Source: Paenibacillus mangrovi
GTDB lineage: Bacteria > Bacillota > Bacilli > Paenibacillales > Paenibacillaceae
Reading direction: 5' to 3'
DNA length: 64,000 bases
Assembly (NCBI RefSeq): GCF_022898935.1
Contig: NZ_JALIRP010000007.1
Coordinates: 1-64,000 of the forward strand
Positions 51,538 to 61,570 of this stretch are shown here, piece by piece (position 1 is the first letter of the stretch; each line of letters opens with the position of its first letter). A program made the translations under genes and the position numbers. Under the pieces are notes generated by a model. It searched no databases. It was not told where the DNA came from and saw only the letters and a program-made list of their open reading frames with translations.

Positions 51538-52431
51538 TCATGAATGTTTTTTCTCTGTTTCATAATCATCTAATATTATATTAATAATATCATATGATTG
51601 TTTTGCTATTTCCTGGTTAGAATTTTTATTGCCATCGTATGTTATTAAAGCTTTCCAAAGTGCCCATCCTCTTGCTCTCTTCCAGGTTTCTTCATCCATT
51701 TTTAAAACATTCTTGAATAGCTTTCTACTATTTTCATCAAAAAATGTCCAGGCCATAGCAGCATCACAAGCAGGATCTCCTACGCCCAATATTCCAAAAT
51801 CAATGATTGCAGAAAGTGTTCCATCCTTAACCAGTATATTTCCTGGTGCTATATCGCCATGAATCCAAACAGGTTCTAATTCCCATTTCGAATCTAATGC
51901 CAGTTCCCATATTTCATTCAGCAAGTGTTCGCTAAAGGTATCTTTATTATTCTCAATTGCAATTCTAGACTCTTCATCGTATACAGCTAAGGTTCCACCT
52001 CTATAAAAATTATGCTCTCCTGCTAAAGGACCTTCACTGGCATCAATAGATTGTAATTCAATTAAAAACGTTCCCAAGTCTCTTGCGAATTGATTAATGT
52101 CATTAATATTTTCATGAGACAAGGTCTCTCCTTCTAACCAATTATTGATAGACCACGGCCATGGATATTCTCCGCTAGGATTCCCTTTAGCTATTGGTGT
52201 GGAAATGGGTAAAGAAAGTTCTTTGTTTAGTATGGGCAGCCATTTTAGTTCTTTCTCCACTTGAGGAACATAACATGCTGCACTTGGTAACCTTACACTC
52301 ATCTGTTCACCTAAATGAAAAGTTCTATTATCATTCCCACTAATTTTTACAGGTCTGATATCTAAGTTATTCCATTCGGGAAATTGTTCACTTATTAATT
52401 TTACAACTAAATCGACGTTAATTTTATTCAT
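51538..52431 (-). CDS. Aminoglycoside phosphotransferase (APH) family kinase
   Basis: A 297-residue kinase-like protein. The nucleotide-binding lobe is about 25-90 and the catalytic loop is WIHGDIAPGNILV, with Asp as base. The metal-binding segment is IDFGILGVGDPACD. The NRTFHLGEQMSVRLPS opening resembles macrolide or aminoglycoside phosphotransferases of the APH group that are often chromosomal. It would phosphorylate a hydroxyl group of an antibiotic or natural metabolite with ATP or GTP; the substrate is not predictable. AAGGGGC precedes the ATG. It is a single-gene unit. A resistance role is possible but unproven. Confidence 0.85.
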   Translation of the reverse strand: MNKINVDLVVKLISEQFPEWNNLDIRPVKISGNDNRTFHLGEQMSVRLPSAACYVPQVEKELKWLPILNKELSLPISTPIAKGNPSGEYPWPWSINNWLEGETLSHENINDINQFARDLGTFLIELQSIDASEGPLAGEHNFYRGGTLAVYDEESRIAIENNKDTFSEHLLNEIWELALDSKWELEPVWIHGDIAPGNILVKDGTLSAIIDFGILGVGDPACDAAMAWTFFDENSRKLFKNVLKMDEETWKRARGWALWKALITYDGNKNSNQEIAKQSYDIINIILDDYETEKKHS

Positions 52432-52485
52432 GAAATGCCCCTTCCAAAAAATGAGTGATTTATAAAAATTTGCTTATATATGTTA

Positions 52486-52514
52486 AATAGGCTGCCACTA
52501 AAGGCAGCCATTTT
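52486..52514 (-). terminator. Terminator of the ABC-F gene
   Basis: On the minus strand GGCTGCC / GGCAGCC is followed by TATTTAA, a weak T-run, 32 bases after the ABC-F stop. Confidence 0.55.
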
Positions 52515-52546
52515 CTAATTATAGTGTTCCTGTATCAACCAGCCTC

Positions 52547-54103
52547 TTAGAACACTTTTGTCGTCCATGACTCGCAGTTCCAAACATGTGTTGCGATATC
52601 ATTATAAAACTCAGGTTCGTGAGATATCATCAGGATGCTGCCCTTGTACGCTTTTAAAGCGCGCTTCAGCTCATCTTTCGCGTCTACGTCCAAGTGGTTC
52701 GTCGGTTCGTCAAGAACAAGCAAATTGGTTTCTCTGTTAATAAGCTTACACAAACGGACTTTGGCCTTTTCCCCTCCGCTAAGCACGGCGATTTTGCTCT
52801 CGATATGCTTGGTGGTAAGTCCGCATTTGGCCAGCGCGGCTCGCACTTCAAATTGGGTAAAGGAAGGGAATGCTTCCCAGATCTCCTCGATACAAGTGTT
52901 GTAATTGCCCTCTTTCATTTCTTGCTCGAAATATCCGATATCCATGTTGTAACCGAGCTCCACCGTACCGGATAAAGCGGGGATTTCACCCAGAATGCTG
53001 CGCAGCAGCGTCGTTTTCCCGATTCCGTTCGCGCCGACGAGCGCTACTTTTTGTCCACGTTCCATCTGTAGATCAAGAGGTCTGGAGAGCGGGCTATCAT
53101 AGCCGATTACGAGTCCCTTGGTTTCGAAAATCATCTTACCAGAAGCCTTGGCTTCCTTAAAGTTAAATTGTGGTTTCGGTTTTTCTTTCGCCAGTTCGAT
53201 GACATCCATTTTGTCGAGCTTTTTCTGTCTAGACATCGCCATATTGCGTGTAGCTACGCTGGCTTTATTACGGGCGACGAAATCCTTCAGGTCGGCGATT
53301 TCTTGCTGCTGCCGGTTATAAGCTGATTCCAACTGCTGCTTTCTCATTTCGTATACCTGCTGGAACTGATCGTAATCGCCGACATATCGCGTCAGCTTTT
53401 GGTTTTCCATGTGATAGATCAAATTAATGACGCTGTTCAGGAAAGGAATGTCGTGCGAGATCAGGATAAACGCATTCTCATACTCCTGCAGATACCGCTT
53501 CAGCCATTCAATATGCTGTTCATCCAAATAGTTGGTAGGCTCATCCAGAAGCAGAATATCCGGTTTTTCCAGCAGCAGCTTAGCCAGCAAAATTTTCGTG
53601 CGCTGACCTCCGCTCAGGTCGTTGACGTCACGATCCAGCCCAATGTCTGTGATCCCAAGTCCACGGGCCGTTTCTTGTACTTTTGCATCAATCATGTAAA
53701 AATCCTGGCTCGTCAGTGTATCTTGGATTGTTCCAACTTCTTCTAGTAGCTTGTCCAGTTCTTCGGGGGTGACTTCCCCCATTTTGTTATACATGTCATT
53801 CATTTCTTGCTCGAGATCGAACAAATATTGAAAAGCGCTCCGAAGCACGTCTTGAATCGTCATGCCTTTCGTCAGAACAGCATGCTGGTCGAGGTAACCT
53901 ACGCGTACCCGTTTGGACCATTCCACTTTTCCTTCATCTGGCTGCAGCTTATTCGTAACGATGTTCATGAATGTGGACTTGCCTTCGCCGTTGGCACCGA
54001 TCAATCCAATGTGTTCGCCTTTTAGAAGTCGGAAAGAAACATCCTTAAAGATGGCACGATCTCCAAAACCATGACTTAAGTTTTCAACATTTAATATGCT
54101 CAT
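52547..54103 (-). CDS. ABC-F family ATPase (YkpA/YbiT-like)
   Basis: A 518-residue protein with two ABC domains and no membrane segment. The first has Walker A GANGEGKST and signature DLSGGQRTK with LLLDEPTNYLD. The second has GANGIGKTT, VLSGGEKAK and LVLDEPTNHLD. Between them is the P-site tRNA interaction linker with a charged coiled region (VYEMRKQQLESAYNRQQQE). ABC-F proteins act at the ribosome, aiding stalled translation or antibiotic displacement. Length and linker suggest the housekeeping YkpA/YbiT type rather than a resistance protein. The start at 54103 has AAAGGTG. Confidence 0.92.
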   Translation of the reverse strand: MSILNVENLSHGFGDRAIFKDVSFRLLKGEHIGLIGANGEGKSTFMNIVTNKLQPDEGKVEWSKRVRVGYLDQHAVLTKGMTIQDVLRSAFQYLFDLEQEMNDMYNKMGEVTPEELDKLLEEVGTIQDTLTSQDFYMIDAKVQETARGLGITDIGLDRDVNDLSGGQRTKILLAKLLLEKPDILLLDEPTNYLDEQHIEWLKRYLQEYENAFILISHDIPFLNSVINLIYHMENQKLTRYVGDYDQFQQVYEMRKQQLESAYNRQQQEIADLKDFVARNKASVATRNMAMSRQKKLDKMDVIELAKEKPKPQFNFKEAKASGKMIFETKGLVIGYDSPLSRPLDLQMERGQKVALVGANGIGKTTLLRSILGEIPALSGTVELGYNMDIGYFEQEMKEGNYNTCIEEIWEAFPSFTQFEVRAALAKCGLTTKHIESKIAVLSGGEKAKVRLCKLINRETNLLVLDEPTNHLDVDAKDELKRALKAYKGSILMISHEPEFYNDIATHVWNCESWTTKVF

Positions 54104-54183
54104 ATATGGACACCTTTTTCTATTTATTATCGATCTATTATAAGCATAAAAAAGCCATGATTCCAATACAAAGAAGTCCTTTT

Positions 54184-55638
54184 TTACAAATCACCAGAAA
54201 TCGGATCAAGTGGTTGAACTTTTGACAAACGTTGAGATGGATGAATGGTATCGATGAATAGCAAGCCATCATATTGATCACGAACAATCATATTTTCCTC
54301 CAGCACTCCCCATGATTTGGCGACTCGAGGTGTGAACATCCAAGATGTTGACGGTTCTAACTTGGCCTGTGTCAAATCAAGGAACTGGTATGGATGTCCG
54401 CCCGCATGCAATAAATCTTCAATGCTTCCTTCTTGGTGAGGCTGTGAGATTTGCTCGGTCTCCTTGCTACTCTTGTTGGAGCTTCCTTGGTAAGCATATA
54501 GGCCAATGACATAATTGTCTTTGCGAAGTGAAAAAGGTAGCAGCTCTCCCATCGTCGGATAGGGATGATTATCGTAGTCAAAGCCATTGTGCTCAGTGAT
54601 CATCGTCGAGTTATGTTTCCGCACATGGTAGTTATGGCCCCACACAATGATCTTCTTGTCAGGATATAACTCTTCAGCTAACCAGGCTGCATTATTCGCC
54701 ATTTGTTGATCACGAATATAACTTGCTTCTTTCATTTGGCGCTCTGGTTCAATCCCGGCAAACAGCTTCACCATATGTATGCAATACGATTCCAGCATAT
54801 CGATTCGATTCTGCAGCACACGCTCGATGACGGGGACAAGCTCCGGATGAGCGGGATATACATCCTGCAGCTCCGCTTTATTCTCTTTTACGAATTGTTG
54901 GAACGTCCGATACTTCTTGATTAACTGAGGTTGTTCGCGATTGAAGCGTTCTAGGTCGTCATAGGTGTGCACCTTCAAATACCAACGCTCCGTCTGACCG
55001 AATGCTACCGATTTGCTCTTGTCTACGGTTGAAAACCACTTCTCCACGAATCCGATGAACGGCTCAGATGTGCCCTGCACGTCCAGTCCCGTCAAAATAA
55101 GCGGATGCTCCGTCTTGCTCTGCTGCGCGATATATTCAAATAACGGTAGGACTTCCTGCACATGCCATACGCCGTAGATCGATTTCTTCATCGTATCTTC
55201 CGGCGAATCTAGACCAACTTGAGCATACGCAGCTGATGCCTCGCCCAAATTCGATTCAAAGGCCAGAACATCATACCCCATTTGTTCATGCAAAAACTGT
55301 ACTAGTCGTACTTTTGCTGAATTATATTCCGACGCACCATGCGATGCTTCTCCAAGACTAACCATCCCCTTGTCCTTGAGTAGGGGCTTAAGGAACTGCA
55401 AATCTTCATACTGATCTGAAGACACGCTCCCCTTGACGGCCGATTCGGGTACTATACTTGAAATAGGCTTTGCGTTCTTCTTTACCCACTGCTTCCACTG
55501 AATCACGCTTCCTTGGTTCGCCATCGCTACTTCGTCAACGGCACTCATGCAAGCTGCGTCAACAACTCCTGATACAGATGAGAATACAATCGCACAAGCG
55601 GTTGCGCTCACCGCAAGCTTTTTTCTCCAACCTATCAT
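54184..55638 (-). CDS. Erythromycin esterase family protein, exported
   Basis: A 484-residue protein with an N-terminal signal (WRKKLAVSATACAIVFSS, cleavage near VDAA). The mature part carries the EreA/EreB-fold motifs: MVSLGEASHGASEYNSAK, VLAFESNLGEASAAY, LTGLDVQ and IIVWGHNYHVRK with the catalytic-type His. Erythromycin esterases open the macrolide lactone; family members with a signal peptide in Bacillales are usually of unknown substrate. The start at 55638 has AAGGTG upstream. It lies 80 bases upstream of the ABC-F gene on the same strand, but the ABC-F has its own promoter-like TTGGAA/TATAAT. Confidence 0.85.
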   Translation of the reverse strand: MIGWRKKLAVSATACAIVFSSVSGVVDAACMSAVDEVAMANQGSVIQWKQWVKKNAKPISSIVPESAVKGSVSSDQYEDLQFLKPLLKDKGMVSLGEASHGASEYNSAKVRLVQFLHEQMGYDVLAFESNLGEASAAYAQVGLDSPEDTMKKSIYGVWHVQEVLPLFEYIAQQSKTEHPLILTGLDVQGTSEPFIGFVEKWFSTVDKSKSVAFGQTERWYLKVHTYDDLERFNREQPQLIKKYRTFQQFVKENKAELQDVYPAHPELVPVIERVLQNRIDMLESYCIHMVKLFAGIEPERQMKEASYIRDQQMANNAAWLAEELYPDKKIIVWGHNYHVRKHNSTMITEHNGFDYDNHPYPTMGELLPFSLRKDNYVIGLYAYQGSSNKSSKETEQISQPHQEGSIEDLLHAGGHPYQFLDLTQAKLEPSTSWMFTPRVAKSWGVLEENMIVRDQYDGLLFIDTIHPSQRLSKVQPLDPISGDL

Positions 55639-55928
55639 TCAATTCACCTTCCATGTATGTCTTGTTGATCTTCCATAATCAAGCATACCGGGTGAACTTT
55701 AAAATTCGGGAGTTCTACGTTTAAATTCAGTTTAAAAATTTCTTGTGCTGCGGATCGTTAAACACTTCTTTTATGGATCTCGCGTCTAGAACTATTCTTA
55801 TATTGACATATTATATATTATGTAAACAATGTACCTCACTGAATTGATTACATGACTATTCGTTCTTTTCTTTAATTTAACCTGCTGATTTGTCCAAAGA
55901 AAGTCAATACCCATAAGTGGTTATATGC

Positions 55929-56873
55929 TTATTCCCCATTAACAGGATTAGGTAAAGAAGGAATATCCCGCACTTCTTCCGGAAGTTGATTTGACATACT
56001 TGGCACCTTTTTAGGGAGATATTCGATGACATCTGATGAAAAAATGGACACAGACACACTTCCACCTCCTACAAATGTCCGAATCAAAACGGGCTGGTTG
56101 TACGCATTATCAAATACAAAATCCGGACCTCCCCAGCTTACTGTCGCATCCCTTCCCGGAGGAACATAAGGAACGTGGCGGCTGTGGGAATACCGCTGTA
56201 CTATGTTCAGCCCTGCCCGATCTGCCGCGTTAAATAACGTTGAGGATACCTGACAGATTCCTCCGCCAACACCTTCAGATAATTCGCCCCGTACGATCAC
56301 TGCCGCCTGCCTGTACCCTCTTCCGGTAGTTCGAATTCCGACCACCTGATTAAAGGAGAAGGATTCTCCAGGAAATATGACCGTGCTGTCAATCGCCTTG
56401 GCCGCCAAAGCAATATTATGAGAACGATCCGTATTATTAGCGTTAAAATAAGTTACATAATAGCCGATTTGTTTAGCCCGCAAAGAAGCCAGCAATTCCG
56501 TATCTACCTTCGGATACACTGGATACATGGGGACTTCTATCGAAGCCGGACCACTGCTGTAGAGATATGCAAAATAACGTTTTAGAAGCTCTCTGCGGTT
56601 GAGCCGGTATCCCATTTGCCCGGATACGATTTGTCCGTTACCGTCAATGCGGGCATTTAGTGCTTCCTTATACGTTTTCCGATCCAAATCATTCACCCAC
56701 TGGTTAACCTTTTCCATATCCAGCAAAGGAAACACCAAAAGGCTGTGTGCATCTCGATTCAGGCTGGAAATGGTTTTCCCCTCCTGGGTAACGGTTAGCC
56801 TGCCATTATCCTGTTCTCCGCTTTGGTCTTGCAGAAGTGTGAACAGGAGACATGCTATTGATGTCCATTTCAA
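55929..56873 (-). CDS. VanW family protein
   Basis: A 314-residue protein with a short N-terminal hydrophobic stretch (TSIACLLFTLL). A VanW domain (about 130-270) carries the family marks FPGESFSFNQVVG, GGGICQVSSTLFNAA and SHSRHVPYVPPGRDATVSWGGPDFVF. VanW-domain proteins are wall-associated or exported; their reaction is unknown. The first codon is TTG directly after an in-frame stop, with only a weak ribosome binding site, so the N-terminus may be shortened or start later. The body is intact. It stands alone, convergent with nothing close by. Confidence 0.82.
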   Translation of the reverse strand: MKWTSIACLLFTLLQDQSGEQDNGRLTVTQEGKTISSLNRDAHSLLVFPLLDMEKVNQWVNDLDRKTYKEALNARIDGNGQIVSGQMGYRLNRRELLKRYFAYLYSSGPASIEVPMYPVYPKVDTELLASLRAKQIGYYVTYFNANNTDRSHNIALAAKAIDSTVIFPGESFSFNQVVGIRTTGRGYRQAAVIVRGELSEGVGGGICQVSSTLFNAADRAGLNIVQRYSHSRHVPYVPPGRDATVSWGGPDFVFDNAYNQPVLIRTFVGGGSVSVSIFSSDVIEYLPKKVPSMSNQLPEEVRDIPSLPNPVNGE

Positions 56874-57062
56874 GTATCATCACTCGCTTCATCATTATGA
56901 TCGCAAACACTGAGTTCTTCCTGTTATTATGATTCCATTTATGGATATTCATTCAATTATTCTCCTTAAAACATCCACATGTAATAAATGTCCGATATTT
57001 GATATATTAGTCATTAACAATGCTTTATATATGAGGAAAAATACATAGAAGCAGGAGATATT

Positions 57063-57836
57063 ATGCGCGATTTTCATAAGGTCGAAGTGGAAAAAGCAAT
57101 CCATTTTATGAAGAATCATTTAGATGAAGATATTACTTCTGAACAAATAGCCGCAGAAATTGGTTATAGTCCCTATCATTTTACAAGAATTTTCAAAAGC
57201 GTAACTGGTGTATCACCTCGTCACTATCTAGCAGCCTTACGAATCGAAAAAGGGAAAAAAGAAATATTGAATAACCAGAAATCGCTTCTAAAAGTGATTT
57301 TATCGATCGGTTACCGAAGTGTAGGATCGTTTAATACTAGATTCAGGGACTATGTTGGGGTAACGCCTAAAAAGTTCTTCTCAAATGCGAAACCTCTTAC
57401 ATCTCACATGAACAAATATCATGATTCAGAGATAGACCTTCATCCACAGTCTCATACTTCAACTTCTCGCATCATATGTCGTATTGATACTCCGGATTCC
57501 TTTAAAGGAATCATTTTTGTAGGTCTATTCCCAAAACCAATACCTGATCAGAGACCGGTAGTAGGAACGGCGTTGAATCGTAATGGGCAGTTTCATCTAT
57601 GTGGCATACCAAATGGTACCTATTATGTACTGGCTACAGGTATCCCTTGGAGCATGAACCCCCGCGATTACTTTATCCTTGATCATTCGTTGCGGGGCAT
57701 GTATTCAGAGGCTATTCATGTTACCGAACAGACGGATTTAAAGATTGCAATCAAACTAAGGGAGCCGTTAATCTCAGATCCTCCAATCGTAATCAATTTG
57801 CCTCTATTATTATTTGAACATATGCAGCAAAAATAG
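57063..57836 (+). CDS. AraC family regulator with N-terminal DNA-binding domain
   Basis: A 257-residue protein. Unlike most AraC proteins the two helix-turn-helix motifs come first (about 20-110: ITSEQIAAEIGYSPYHFTRIF and SIGYRSVGSFNTRFRDYVG, with TPKKF closing). The C-terminal part (about 135-257) is a beta-rich domain with GLFPKPIPDQRPVVGTAL and GQFHLCGIPNGTYYVLATG, recalling carboxypeptidase-regulatory-like folds, perhaps a ligand or partner site. AGGAGAT precedes the ATG. The VOC gene 74 bases downstream on the same strand is its likely target or operon partner. Confidence 0.88.
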   Translation: MRDFHKVEVEKAIHFMKNHLDEDITSEQIAAEIGYSPYHFTRIFKSVTGVSPRHYLAALRIEKGKKEILNNQKSLLKVILSIGYRSVGSFNTRFRDYVGVTPKKFFSNAKPLTSHMNKYHDSEIDLHPQSHTSTSRIICRIDTPDSFKGIIFVGLFPKPIPDQRPVVGTALNRNGQFHLCGIPNGTYYVLATGIPWSMNPRDYFILDHSLRGMYSEAIHVTEQTDLKIAIKLREPLISDPPIVINLPLLLFEHMQQK

Positions 57837-57910
57837 CAATGTAGAAGAAAATAGAATCATCGATGCCTAATATAATTAATCATGAAAAAATCCATTTGGG
57901 AGGTTCTTTC

Positions 57911-58270
57911 ATGAATAAGTTATGTGTCATTTCAATTTATGTCTCCGATCTGAGCAAGGCTAAGGAATTCTATTGTGAAAAATTAGGTTTTGAAATATCA
58001 CGTGAATATGATGAGAATACCGTAAGTCTGCAGCACGATAGCATACCAATCGTTCTGTTTCAAGTTGATCAACCTTCAACAATTGAGTATCCGCAACAAT
58101 CTCAAGTCGTCCTTGGGATGCAGACAGATAATATTACAGCCTCGATTCAAGAACTCGAAAGCCAAGGAATTGAGGTTATATACAAATCCCCTCAGGCCTG
58201 CCCAGTTGGTTACTATACTGCTTTCAAAGATCCGTTTGGAAATGTCATTGAACTGCTAGAGTTCAAGTAA
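57911..58270 (+). CDS. VOC family protein
   Basis: A 119-residue glyoxalase-fold protein: CVISIYVSDLSKAKEFYCEKLGF at the start, VVLGMQTDNITASIQELESQG in the middle and FKDPFGNVIELLEF with the terminal Glu seen in metal-binding members. GGGAGG lies seven bases before the ATG at 57911; the longer frame has no signal. It follows the AraC gene and is closed by a hairpin at 58327-58354. It may be a binding protein or lyase for a small molecule that the regulator senses. Confidence 0.85.
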   Translation: MNKLCVISIYVSDLSKAKEFYCEKLGFEISREYDENTVSLQHDSIPIVLFQVDQPSTIEYPQQSQVVLGMQTDNITASIQELESQGIEVIYKSPQACPVGYYTAFKDPFGNVIELLEFK

Positions 58271-58326
58271 ATAACCGCAGTATCATGAGCAGCTTGTCTT
58301 TCGCGGTTTGACCTTTATATCTAATC

Positions 58327-58354
58327 AAAAAGTCCGCTATTTATGCGGACTTTT
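58327..58354. terminator. Bidirectional intrinsic terminator
   Basis: AAAAAGTCCGC / GCGGACTTTT separates the plus-strand VOC gene from the minus-strand sugar operon and can serve both. Confidence 0.85.
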
Positions 58355-58453
58355 CAGCGTATATGTTCTTAATCCCTCAACATTACAATTTAAAAAAGCC
58401 CAAATAATCATGCTATGGTACGCAAACGAATATGGTTTTAGCTGAATTCCCCC

Positions 58454-59287
58454 CTATCCCTTCAGCCCCGTGGTAGCAATACCCTCGACGAAATATCGCT
58501 GCGCCGCAAAAAACAATAGCATCTGCGGAATAACAGATAGCAGTGACATAGCGAGTACCTGTCCCCAGGAGACAGCCGATTGCGTATCAATAAACATGCG
58601 TAAAGCAAGCGGTACGGTAAATTTATCGACGGTATTCAAATAAATGAGCGGGCCGAAATAATCTTCCCAGTGCCACAGAAACGAAAAGATCATCACGGTA
58701 ATTAAGGCGGGCTTCATGAGCGGCAAAATAATACGCCAATAAATTCCAAACCAGGTACAACCGTCAATCTTGGCCGACTCATCCAGTTCTCCCGGAATAC
58801 CTCTAATGAATTGTATAAGCAAAAAAATGAAAAATGCTCCTCCCATTGCGCTCGGTACAATAAATGGGAGATAAGTATTGATCCAATTGAATGAATGGAA
58901 CATGGCGTATTGCGGGATCAACGTTACCTGGCTGGGCAGCATGATCGTCAGCAGCAGAAGGGCAAACCACATTTTTTTTAGCGGAAAATTGAGCCTTCCG
59001 AAACCGAACGCGACCAAGCTGCTTGAAATGACCGTTAAAGCGGTGGTTGTTATGGTCAATTTTATACTATTTAGAAAAAAGTATGTGAATGTATATTTCG
59101 GAAGCGCCACCCAACCATCCGAGTAGTTGTTCCATTGGAACTTGTGCGGAAATAGTGTCGGCAAACTAAGCTCCGGATTCGACTTAAAGGAAGCGCCAAT
59201 CCACCACAGTACAGGATAGAACATGATCGCGCTGAAGAGCAGCAATATCACATGAGCCACGAACTTGCTCGCAGTTAACGACTTCAT
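58454..59287 (-). CDS. Carbohydrate ABC transporter permease (MalG type)
   Basis: A 277-residue membrane protein with six hydrophobic segments and the EAA loop DESAKIDGCTWFGIYWRIILPL. It is the last gene of the operon starting at 63609. Its ATG overlaps the stop of the MalF-type gene by four bases. It imports a sugar or sugar derivative bound by the lipoprotein encoded at 60217-61527; no ATPase gene is present here, so a shared ATPase is expected. Confidence 0.92.
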   Translation of the reverse strand: MKSLTASKFVAHVILLLFSAIMFYPVLWWIGASFKSNPELSLPTLFPHKFQWNNYSDGWVALPKYTFTYFFLNSIKLTITTTALTVISSSLVAFGFGRLNFPLKKMWFALLLLTIMLPSQVTLIPQYAMFHSFNWINTYLPFIVPSAMGGAFFIFLLIQFIRGIPGELDESAKIDGCTWFGIYWRIILPLMKPALITVMIFSFLWHWEDYFGPLIYLNTVDKFTVPLALRMFIDTQSAVSWGQVLAMSLLSVIPQMLLFFAAQRYFVEGIATTGLKG

Positions 59288-60186
59288 CGATTCCCTCCCG
59301 TATCATTCTCATAGAATACCCAGTATTTGGACACAAGGAAGTTAATCGCCGTTGCAACCGCCACGATCGCGAGCAAAATCCATGCCAATGCGGAGGCATA
59401 CCCCATATGCAAGGCGGCAAAGGCTTTTTCGTATAAATACAAAGCATACATCTCCGTCGAATTTAGAGGCCCGCCTCCCGTTATAACGAAAGCAGCGGTA
59501 AATGATTGGAACGAGTTAATCAAGCCCATGATCAAATTGAAAAAAATAACGGGAGACAGCATTGGGAGCGTTACTGTGAAAAATTGCCGGAGTTTTCCCG
59601 CGCCATCCACGGATGACGCCTCATATAATTCGCCCGGAATTTGCTTTAATCCAGCTAAAAATATGATCATAGCCGAGCCAAACTGCCACACACTTAACGT
59701 GACTAACGTTCCTAATGCTGTACCCGGGGTTCCAATCCAGTTTTTTGGCGCAATGCCGAATAAAGCGGTGATGTGGTTAATAAACCCGGTCATTCCGAAA
59801 ATATTTTTCCATAACACGGCTACAGCAACGCTGCCCCCAATAAGTGATGGCAAATAAATAATCGTTCGGTATAATCCGATACCTCGGATTTTTTGGTTCA
59901 AAAGCATGGCAACGAAGAGTGCAAACACGAGCCTCGCCGGAACTGAAGTGATGACGAATGTAAAAGTCACCTTTAATGAATTGTAAAAGAAGCGGTCCTC
60001 CGAAATCTCTTTGAAGTTTTGCATCCCAATCCATCGTGGTGGACTGAGCAATGAAAAATCCGTAAATGAATAGTACAACGATTGGATCATCGGCCAAACC
60101 GTTAATATAGCAAATCCGATCAACCACGGAGAAATAAACAGGTAGCCTGCTAAAGGCGCATAAGAATGGTTCTTTCCATGATTCAT
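59284..60186 (-). CDS. Carbohydrate ABC transporter permease (MalF type)
   Basis: A permease of 300 residues with six membrane segments (first at about FISPWLIGFAILTVWPMI) and the EAA loop YEASSVDGAGKLRQFFTVTLP. The start is placed at the second ATG (60186), which has GGGGAGAT upstream; the first ATG, six codons earlier, has only AAGGAAA. It pairs with the 58454-59287 product. It follows the binding-protein gene by about 30 bases. Confidence 0.9.
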   Translation of the reverse strand: MNHGKNHSYAPLAGYLFISPWLIGFAILTVWPMIQSLYYSFTDFSLLSPPRWIGMQNFKEISEDRFFYNSLKVTFTFVITSVPARLVFALFVAMLLNQKIRGIGLYRTIIYLPSLIGGSVAVAVLWKNIFGMTGFINHITALFGIAPKNWIGTPGTALGTLVTLSVWQFGSAMIIFLAGLKQIPGELYEASSVDGAGKLRQFFTVTLPMLSPVIFFNLIMGLINSFQSFTAAFVITGGGPLNSTEMYALYLYEKAFAALHMGYASALAWILLAIVAVATAINFLVSKYWVFYENDTGGNR

Positions 60187-60216
60187 GCTATCTCCCCGAT
60201 TCATTTTCCTTATTTC

Positions 60217-61527
60217 TTATTTCTCGTACTTTTTGGCGGCTTTCATCAGCGCATCATAGGCTTGTTCCGGAGTCATTTTCTCAAACATTAGCTGTTCACG
60301 AATGTCCTTCGCTTCTTTACCGAAATCCGCCCAGCCTGGCGGTCCTGGATTGAATACTTGCGAATTTAGAGCGGTTTTGTTAATCATTTCAACCGTCAGC
60401 TTATCACCAATACTGAATGCAGGCTTCAGGAACTCAAGAACATTGTTCGAAATGGGGATGCCTCTGGTCGTACCTCCGATCTCTCCTGCTTTCTGATCAT
60501 TAATAAACCAATCAATGAATTTCATTGATTCTTCCTTATATTGGGAATCCTGAGATATGCTAAAGTAGAACGTTGCTTTTAACCATCCTCCTGCTTGCAC
60601 CCCTTGAGGCATGGCTGCAACGCCAATCGCACCCGGCTTCAAAGAATCATAGGCAGATACTTGAGCCGCATGCAATCCCTTGAACAGCAAGTTTCCGTTA
60701 ACCAGCATATCTGCGGTTGGATCCAAATCCTTATCGGCGAGCTGTACATCGGGAGGCGGTACAACGCCTTCTTTTCTTAATTGGGCAAATTTCTTTGTCC
60801 ATTCGAGCCAGGTCTCTTTATCGTAATTAAATTTCCCGTCGGCAGTAATCGGCCAGCCCTTTCCTTTGCTTAGCTGAAAAGCGGCATATTGCTCCGTATC
60901 TGTTGTTCCATCTTTGATGACGTATTGTCCTTTATGAAGCTTGGGCTTAATCTCCTCAACCATCTTGAAATAATCATCCCAAGTGTAACCGTCTTTGGGC
61001 TCTGCCACGCCGAGCTTTTCCAGTGCAGCCTTATCATAGATCATGCCCCATGCGTTAAAACCGAGCGGCACAGCCGTCAATTTTCCGTTATACTTCCCAG
61101 TATCCAGCACCTTCGGATCAATATCCTTGGTATTTAGTGAAGATAGATCGGCGAGCTGCCCTCGTCCGTTCCAATCTGCCAGCCAAGCAGCATCCATTTG
61201 AATAATATCCGGTGCATTTTTGGCGGCGGCCTGGGTTGTCAGTTTATCCAGATAACCGTCAAACCCCTGATACTGCGTTTCAAAAGTAACATTCGGATGT
61301 TCTTTAGTATACAGGTCTAGTATTTTGAGCGTAGCGTCATGTCGCGCTTGCGATCCCCACCACATGATTCGAAGCTTGATTGGCTTGTCGTGAGCCGTCG
61401 CATTCGCATTAGTGGTTTCATTCGGCTGACCTTCATCCTTAACTCCAAGGGAGCTGCAACCTGCAGCCGTGATTGCCAGCACTAGCGAAGCAATGACTAA
61501 TGATGTAATTTTCAGCGTGATTTTCAT
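60217..61527 (-). CDS. Extracellular sugar-binding lipoprotein
   Basis: A 436-residue family 1 solute-binding protein with a lipoprotein signal (SLVIASLVLAITAAGCSS; Cys at about 24). The mature domain has KLRIMWWGSQARHDATLKIL, FETQYQGFDGYLDKLTTQAA and FNAWGMIYDKAALEKLG. It hands a sugar to the two downstream permeases. GGGAGG lies before the ATG. The adjoining dehydrogenase and isomerase suggest an inositol-like or modified-sugar ligand, but this is not shown by the sequence. Confidence 0.9.
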   Translation of the reverse strand: MKITLKITSLVIASLVLAITAAGCSSLGVKDEGQPNETTNANATAHDKPIKLRIMWWGSQARHDATLKILDLYTKEHPNVTFETQYQGFDGYLDKLTTQAAAKNAPDIIQMDAAWLADWNGRGQLADLSSLNTKDIDPKVLDTGKYNGKLTAVPLGFNAWGMIYDKAALEKLGVAEPKDGYTWDDYFKMVEEIKPKLHKGQYVIKDGTTDTEQYAAFQLSKGKGWPITADGKFNYDKETWLEWTKKFAQLRKEGVVPPPDVQLADKDLDPTADMLVNGNLLFKGLHAAQVSAYDSLKPGAIGVAAMPQGVQAGGWLKATFYFSISQDSQYKEESMKFIDWFINDQKAGEIGGTTRGIPISNNVLEFLKPAFSIGDKLTVEMINKTALNSQVFNPGPPGWADFGKEAKDIREQLMFEKMTPEQAYDALMKAAKKYEK

Positions 61528-61570
61528 TAGCTATTTCCTCCCCCAATAATTGCTAAGCTCATGCACACCG